Source: Isosphaera sp.
Lineage (GTDB): Bacteria > Planctomycetota > Planctomycetia > Gemmatales > Gemmataceae
Assembly: GCA_013822345.1 (NCBI GenBank)
Contig: PNKH01000071.1
Span: 1-42,780 of the forward strand
Length of the DNA: 42,780 bases
Reading direction: 5' to 3'
The notes under the pieces were generated by a model that saw only the letters and a list, made by a program, of their open reading frames with translations, had not been told where the DNA came from and did no database searches. Numbering within the stretch: the first letter of the stretch is position 1; every line of letters begins with the position of its first letter. The translations under genes and the position numbers were made by a program. This document shows positions 39,460 through 42,780 of the stretch, piece after piece.

Positions 39460-40716
39460 TCACTTCCCCGGCGGGGCCGCCCACCGCCACGCCGTCAGCC
39501 CGCCCAGGTCGCGGACGAACAGCTCGCCCCCGCACACCGCCAGGTGCGCCCAGGCGTCGGCCGCCACCTTCCGCTCGTCCAGCGGGTCGTGGTCCTCCGG
39601 GCTCGCCTTGAACAGGTACAGCACCCCCTTCTGGTCCAGGGCCAGCACCCGGTCGCCGTTGGCGGCCATGCTCCAGTACTCCCCGAACCGCTTGTCCGTC
39701 CGCCACTTCTCCTTGCCCGTCTTCAGGTCCGCGCACAGCAGCCGCTGGTCCTTCCCGAGCAGGTAGGCGTGCCCGTTCACCACCACCGGGGTCGACATGT
39801 TCCCCTCGTACCGCAGCGCCCAGGCGTCGGCGGCGGCCAGCGCCCCGCCCTCGGACGTGACCGTCAGCAGCCGGGTGTTCCCGCCGTAGGTGCTGGTGAA
39901 CAGCCCGGAGTCGCCGACCGGCAGCGGGGTCAGGATGTTCATCCCGCGGAACGACGGGACCTCCTTCGCCCACAGCTCCTTCCCCGTGTCCCGGTCCACC
40001 CCCGCGAGTTTGGCCCGCGTCTGCACCACCACCTGGTCCTTGCCGCCGAGGGTGGCGAAGACCGGCGACGAGAACGCCGACCCGTTCATCCCGCCGCCGT
40101 CCTTCAGGGCCGTCCACAGCACCTTCCCGGTCGCCTTGTCGAGCTTGGCGAACCGCCCGCCGGCCTGGACGTACACCCCGGTGCCGTCGACCAGGGGGGA
40201 GGAGACGAACCCGAAGTCCGGCGGCGGGGCGGAGAACTCCTTCACGAGGTCGACCCGCCACAGCTCCTTCCCGGTCGCCCCGTCGAGGGCCACGAGCAGG
40301 TCGCGGATGCCGGCGACGAACAGCGTCTTCCCGTCGTAGGCCGGGGTCGACCGGATCCAGCTCCCGTTCTTGGCGGCGAAGAACGGGACGGTCAGCGACC
40401 CGTCCCACTTCGCCTTCCAGAGTTCCTTCCCGGTCTTCCGGTCGAACGCGGTCACCACCTCGGTCTTCTTGTCCACCGTCTCGGTGGTGAAGACGCGGTC
40501 GGCGGCGACGACCGGCCCGGAGTAGCTCGGGCCGAGGTTCTCGACCCGCCACACCTGCTTCAGCGCGTCGTCCTTCAGCGAGTCCGGCCAGGCCGGGCCC
40601 GGGGCCTGGCCGTCGCGGGTCGGGCCGCGCCACTGCGGCCAGACGGCCGGGTCGGCGGCCGGGGCCGCGGCGGCCAGGACGAGGAGCAGCCCGGCGGCGA
40701 GGGGGCGCGGGGTCAT
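39460..40716 (-). CDS. Secreted PQQ-like beta-propeller protein (418 aa)
   Basis: Signal peptide MTPRPLAAGLLLVLAAAAPAAD, then the WPQWRGPTRDG start motif and blades with the D-x-x-T-G-K-x-L-W docking pattern (FDRKTGKELWKAKW, LDGATGKELWRVDL, LDKATGKVLWTALK, VDRDTGKELWAKEV). A paralogue of the protein at 18061-19263, with the same start motif. No enzymatic motif; such proteins in Planctomycetes are probably binding propellers in the periplasm. The tail ends WRWAAPPGK. The ATG at 40716 follows a long intergenic repeat. Confidence 0.9.
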   Translation of the reverse strand: MTPRPLAAGLLLVLAAAAPAADPAVWPQWRGPTRDGQAPGPAWPDSLKDDALKQVWRVENLGPSYSGPVVAADRVFTTETVDKKTEVVTAFDRKTGKELWKAKWDGSLTVPFFAAKNGSWIRSTPAYDGKTLFVAGIRDLLVALDGATGKELWRVDLVKEFSAPPPDFGFVSSPLVDGTGVYVQAGGRFAKLDKATGKVLWTALKDGGGMNGSAFSSPVFATLGGKDQVVVQTRAKLAGVDRDTGKELWAKEVPSFRGMNILTPLPVGDSGLFTSTYGGNTRLLTVTSEGGALAAADAWALRYEGNMSTPVVVNGHAYLLGKDQRLLCADLKTGKEKWRTDKRFGEYWSMAANGDRVLALDQKGVLYLFKASPEDHDPLDERKVAADAWAHLAVCGGELFVRDLGGLTAWRWAAPPGK

Positions 40717-40761
40717 GGGGCACCTGGGAAGGTGTGCGGGAGACGGGCGGCTTTGGTCTTC

Positions 40762-40931
40762 TCCCTCCCCTCGCTGGGGGGAGGGCGGCGAGCGGCCGAA
40801 GGCCGCGAGCCGGGTGAGGGGAAGGCGTCGACGGCCGTCCGGGGGCGTCCGCCTCCCCGGTCACCTCGGTCGGTGGTGCCCCTCACCCGCCGGCGAAGCG
40901 CCGGCGACCTCTCCCCAGCGGGGAGAGGTGG
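40762..40931. repeat. Complex dispersed-repeat block, CTCTCCCC type
   Basis: Two hairpin-forming pieces. The first spans 40762-40826: CCTCCCCTCGCTGGGGGGAG, then GGCGAGCGGCCGAAGGCCGC. The second spans 40879-40931: CCCCTCACCCGCCGGCGAAG, with CGCCGGCGAC and CTCTCCCCAGCGGGGAGAGG. The outer pieces are inverted copies of each other (GGGTGAGGGG / CCCCTCACCC). Such blocks are widespread in high-GC bacteria. It fills the gap between the PQQ propeller and the sigma factor genes. Confidence 0.7.
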
Positions 40932-40973
40932 AAGCCCCGAGCCAGGAAGTTCAGACACCTTACGGGAAGGGCG

Positions 40974-41771
40974 TTAGGCCGGGGCGGCCGGGCTGAGGGC
41001 CTTCCGCAGTTTATCGAGGGCCGACGCCTGGACCTGCCGGACCCGCTCCTTCGACAGCCCCAGGTCGCGCCCGACCTGCTCCAGCGTCTGCCCGGCGGAC
41101 TTCTCCCCGAGGCAGAACCGGCGGGCGATGATCCGCTTCTCGCGGTCGGACAGGAGCGGGTGGTCCTCCCGCAGGAACTCGTCCACCCGGAGCGACCCGG
41201 CCGACGCCGGGGCGTCGGGGGCGGCGCGGCCGCCCGGCTCGCCGTCCGGCAGGGCGTCGAACGACAGGGCCCGGGACAGCCAGTCGGCGGCCAGCCGGTG
41301 GGACATCCGGGACAGGGCCCGGACCAGGCAGGTGTAGGCGTAGGTGCTGAACCGGATGTCGAGCCACGGGTTGAACGCCGCGACGGCCTGGATCAGGACG
41401 ACGTGGCAGTCCCCGATCATGTCGTCCGCCCGGTTGTGGGCGGCCATCCGCCGGCGGACCGCCCGGTAGATCAGCTTCCGGTTCCCGAGGACGATCCGGT
41501 CGCGGAGGGCGAGGTAGGCCGCCTGCCAGCGCGCCCGGTCGGCCCCGCGGGCGGCCCGGACCCGGGCGGCCGCGAAGTGCATCCGCTTCGCGTGCTCCCG
41601 GGTCACCTCGTCCGGCATGTACCGGGCCTCGTAGTCGGCCGGGGCGGCGAGCAGCTCGCCCGGGTCGAAGGCGCGGGCGGCCCTCGGGCGGTCGAAGTCC
41701 GGGTGGTGGATGTAGCCGGGCAGCTCGTCGGTGCGGCTGACCCGGCGGGTGGCCGGCGTGGCGGTCGCCAT
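40974..41771 (-). CDS. Sigma-70 family RNA polymerase sigma factor (265 aa)
   Basis: Contains sigma region 2 (LALRDRIVLGNRKLIYRAVRRRMAAHNRADDMIGDCHVVLIQAVAAFNPWLDIRFSTYAYTCLVRAL, here cited as about 110-175) and a region 4 HTH (DREKRIIARRF, TLEQVGRDLGLSKERVRQVQ, about 215-260). An unrecognised N-terminal stretch (1-90) precedes. No region 1.1 or full region 3 is evident, so it is an alternative factor, larger than most ECF factors. ATG at 41771 has GGAG 8 bases upstream. Divergent from the CarH/LitR-like regulator; in Streptomyces such a pair (LitR/LitS) controls light response. Confidence 0.9.
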   Translation of the reverse strand: MATATPATRRVSRTDELPGYIHHPDFDRPRAARAFDPGELLAAPADYEARYMPDEVTREHAKRMHFAAARVRAARGADRARWQAAYLALRDRIVLGNRKLIYRAVRRRMAAHNRADDMIGDCHVVLIQAVAAFNPWLDIRFSTYAYTCLVRALSRMSHRLAADWLSRALSFDALPDGEPGGRAAPDAPASAGSLRVDEFLREDHPLLSDREKRIIARRFCLGEKSAGQTLEQVGRDLGLSKERVRQVQASALDKLRKALSPAAPA

Positions 41772-41860
41772 CGCGGTACTCCGTGTGCGGGGCGGCGGGT
41801 CGCGCCCGCTGCGACGCGGCTCGTGTGTCGGCGTCTGACCGAGTCCGGCCTTCGGGTGGC

Positions 41861-41880
41861 GATTCGGAAACGTCCGAATC
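41861..41880. promoter_or_regulatory. Perfect 8-bp inverted repeat, candidate operator
   Basis: GATTCGGA-AACG-TCCGAATC in the divergent region between the sigma factor and the CarH-like gene. MerR-type dimers bind such dyads; a related half (GTCCGGAAT) follows at 41881. Confidence 0.45.
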
Positions 41881-41895
41881 GTCCGGAATACCCCT

Positions 41896-41924
41896 AGTGT
41901 GGTCACGACACCCGCCGGCGTCAA
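41896..41924 (-). promoter_or_regulatory. Possible promoter of the sigma factor gene
   Basis: On the minus strand TTGACG (41924-41919), 17-base spacer, CACACT (41901-41896). A good -35 with a weak -10, consistent with an activated or alternative-sigma promoter. Confidence 0.35.
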
Positions 41925-41932
41925 GTACGGGT

Positions 41933-41970
41933 CAAGATTTCTTGATCAACAGGCAACTCCGGACTACACT
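41933..41970 (+). promoter_or_regulatory. Promoter and palindrome upstream of the CarH-like gene
   Basis: TTGATC (41942-41947), 17-base spacer, TACACT (41965-41970). The -35 overlaps the palindrome CAAGATTTCTTG (41933-41944), a site where a repressor would block polymerase, as CarH does at its own promoter. Confidence 0.55.
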
Positions 41971-42040
41971 GGGGTAATCCGGAACCGTGTTTGAACTCAT
42001 CGGATCGACTTCGGTTGAAGTGTCGAAGGGCGGAAAGCGT

Positions 42041-42780
42041 ATGAAACGTCCGGAACAGGAGGGGTCGGCCGAACCCCTCCACCTGAGCACCCGGAGCGTG
42101 GCGGGCGTGCTCGGGGTGAGCGTCACGACCGTCAAGCGGTGGGTGGACGACGGGGTGCTGCCGGCCCACAAGACCCCCGGCGGGCACCGCCGGCTGTTGG
42201 CCGCCGATGTCCTCCGGGTGGCCCGGGAGGGGAACCTCCCCCAGGCCGACCTGTCGCGGCTCGTCCCGGAGGCGGCCGCGACCGGGGACGCCGGCCGGCT
42301 GGCGGACCAGCTCCGGGCGGCGGCCGGGGCGGTGGACGCCGGGCTGATCCGCGGGGTGATCCGGGCGGCCCGGCGCGGCGGGCTGCCGGTCGAGGCGCTG
42401 GCCGACGAGGTGATCGCCCCGGTGATGCGGGAGGTCGGGCACGGCTGGGAGGCGGGCCGTGTCGGGGTGACGCACGAGCACCGGGTGACCGAGGCGGTGG
42501 CGGCCGGGCTGTACGAGCTGGAGGCGGTGCTCCGGCCGGACGCCGACCCGGGCCGGCCGGTGGCCGTCGGCGGGGCGCCGGAGCACGACCACTCCGTCCT
42601 GCCGACGCTGCTGGCCCGGCTGACCCTGGCCGACTGCGGGTGGCGGGCGGTGAACCTCGGCCCGCACACCCCGATGTGGGCGTTCCGGGCCGCCCTGGAC
42701 GAGTTCCGCCCGCGGCTGGTGTGGCTGTCGGCGACCCACCTCCCGGACCCGGAGCGGTTCCTGGCGGAGTACGCCGAGTG
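42041..42780 (+). CDS. MerR-type HTH + B12-binding photoreceptor-like regulator, CarH/LitR-like (partial, 246 aa)
   Basis: The reading frame runs off the window, so the gene is 3'-truncated here. Residues 16-52 are a MerR-type HTH ([20 protein letters not shown], then [10 protein letters not shown]). Residues about 85-160 match the B12-binding four-helix module with W136-x9-E146-H147. From about 175 a Rossmann-like B12 domain begins ([13 protein letters not shown], with His184 as possible lower axial ligand). This is the CarH/LitR layout of adenosylcobalamin-based light sensors that repress DNA in the dark. The residue after Trp136 is Glu, where CarH has the His (132) that becomes a cobalt ligand on light exposure. 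ATG with GGAAAG upstream. Divergent from a sigma factor. Confidence 0.85.
   Translation, partial: MKRPEQEGSAEPLHLSTRSVAGVLGVSVTTVKRWVDDGVLPAHKTPGGHRRLLAADVLRVAREGNLPQADLSRLVPEAAATGDAGRLADQLRAAAGAVDAGLIRGVIRAARRGGLPVEALADEVIAPVMREVGHGWEAGRVGVTHEHRVTEAVAAGLYELEAVLRPDADPGRPVAVGGAPEHDHSVLPTLLARLTLADCGWRAVNLGPHTPMWAFRAALDEFRPRLVWLSATHLPDPERFLAEYAE

Noticed and set aside
40762-40931. CRISPR-like array
   Set aside because: Only inverted copies of a dispersed repeat; no regular direct repeats or spacers and no cas gene nearby.

Overview
The window is very GC-rich and dense with short intergenic hairpins. It encodes a gene mix typical of the planctomycete family Gemmataceae: secreted PQQ-type propellers, DUF1080, SMP-30 proteins, Uma2 nucleases, a YncE-like/phosphoesterase fusion, and Kdo synthesis in a non-proteobacterial setting. 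That assignment is inferred from gene content and style, not from a marker gene. No rRNA, tRNA, CRISPR array, integrase or transposase was seen.

Left end, 1.1-6.8 kb, minus strand: the most interesting locus. One sigma70-like promoter (6747-6775) precedes an ARM/HEAT-like repeat protein, then a structured RNA, a winged-helix + SWIM zinc-finger protein, a second structured RNA, a perfect 29-bp hairpin and a retron-type reverse transcriptase with YADD, NAxxH and VTG signatures. As I recall the published retron classification, ARM + WH-SWIM + RT is the type XIII signature. The two RNAs share flanks and a terminal loop, but their long stems have entirely different, fully compensated sequences. 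This is direct covariation evidence for two msr-msd RNAs served by one RT. I know of no description of that arrangement, and no mechanism for this retron type.

6.8-10.5 kb: an SMP-30/regucalcin-like protein, a YmdB-type phosphodiesterase, a DUF2784 membrane protein and a GT4-like glycosyltransferase. 10.6-17 kb, mostly minus: a small zinc-ribbon membrane protein, a Gfo/Idh/MocA-like protein, two SDR dehydrogenases, a CAP-domain protein, a DUF1080 protein (plus strand) and the ribosome-assembly GTPase Der. 17-27 kb: secreted or periplasmic proteins (thioredoxin-like, PQQ propeller, a PA14-like/HEAT-like protein, an alpha/beta hydrolase, SMP-30, and two tandem CxxC paralogues), then a MESH1-size HD hydrolase overlapping a zinc-finger membrane protein.

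27-36 kb, plus strand: a 1005-residue propeller-phosphoesterase with an ExbD-like insertion, two ROK kinases, Uma2, TrpF, a HisN-like phosphatase, a PhyH oxygenase and a cupredoxin-like protein. 36-41 kb, minus: a small HTH protein, KdsB and PyrG (PyrG makes the CTP that KdsB uses), and a PQQ propeller. Right edge: a sigma-70-family factor divergent from a truncated MerR/B12-binding CarH/LitR-type photoreceptor regulator.

Almost every gene junction carries a GC-rich palindrome. Several belong to recurring families, and three supply the stop codon of the adjacent gene. Many start codons were chosen from Shine-Dalgarno matches and promoter positions.
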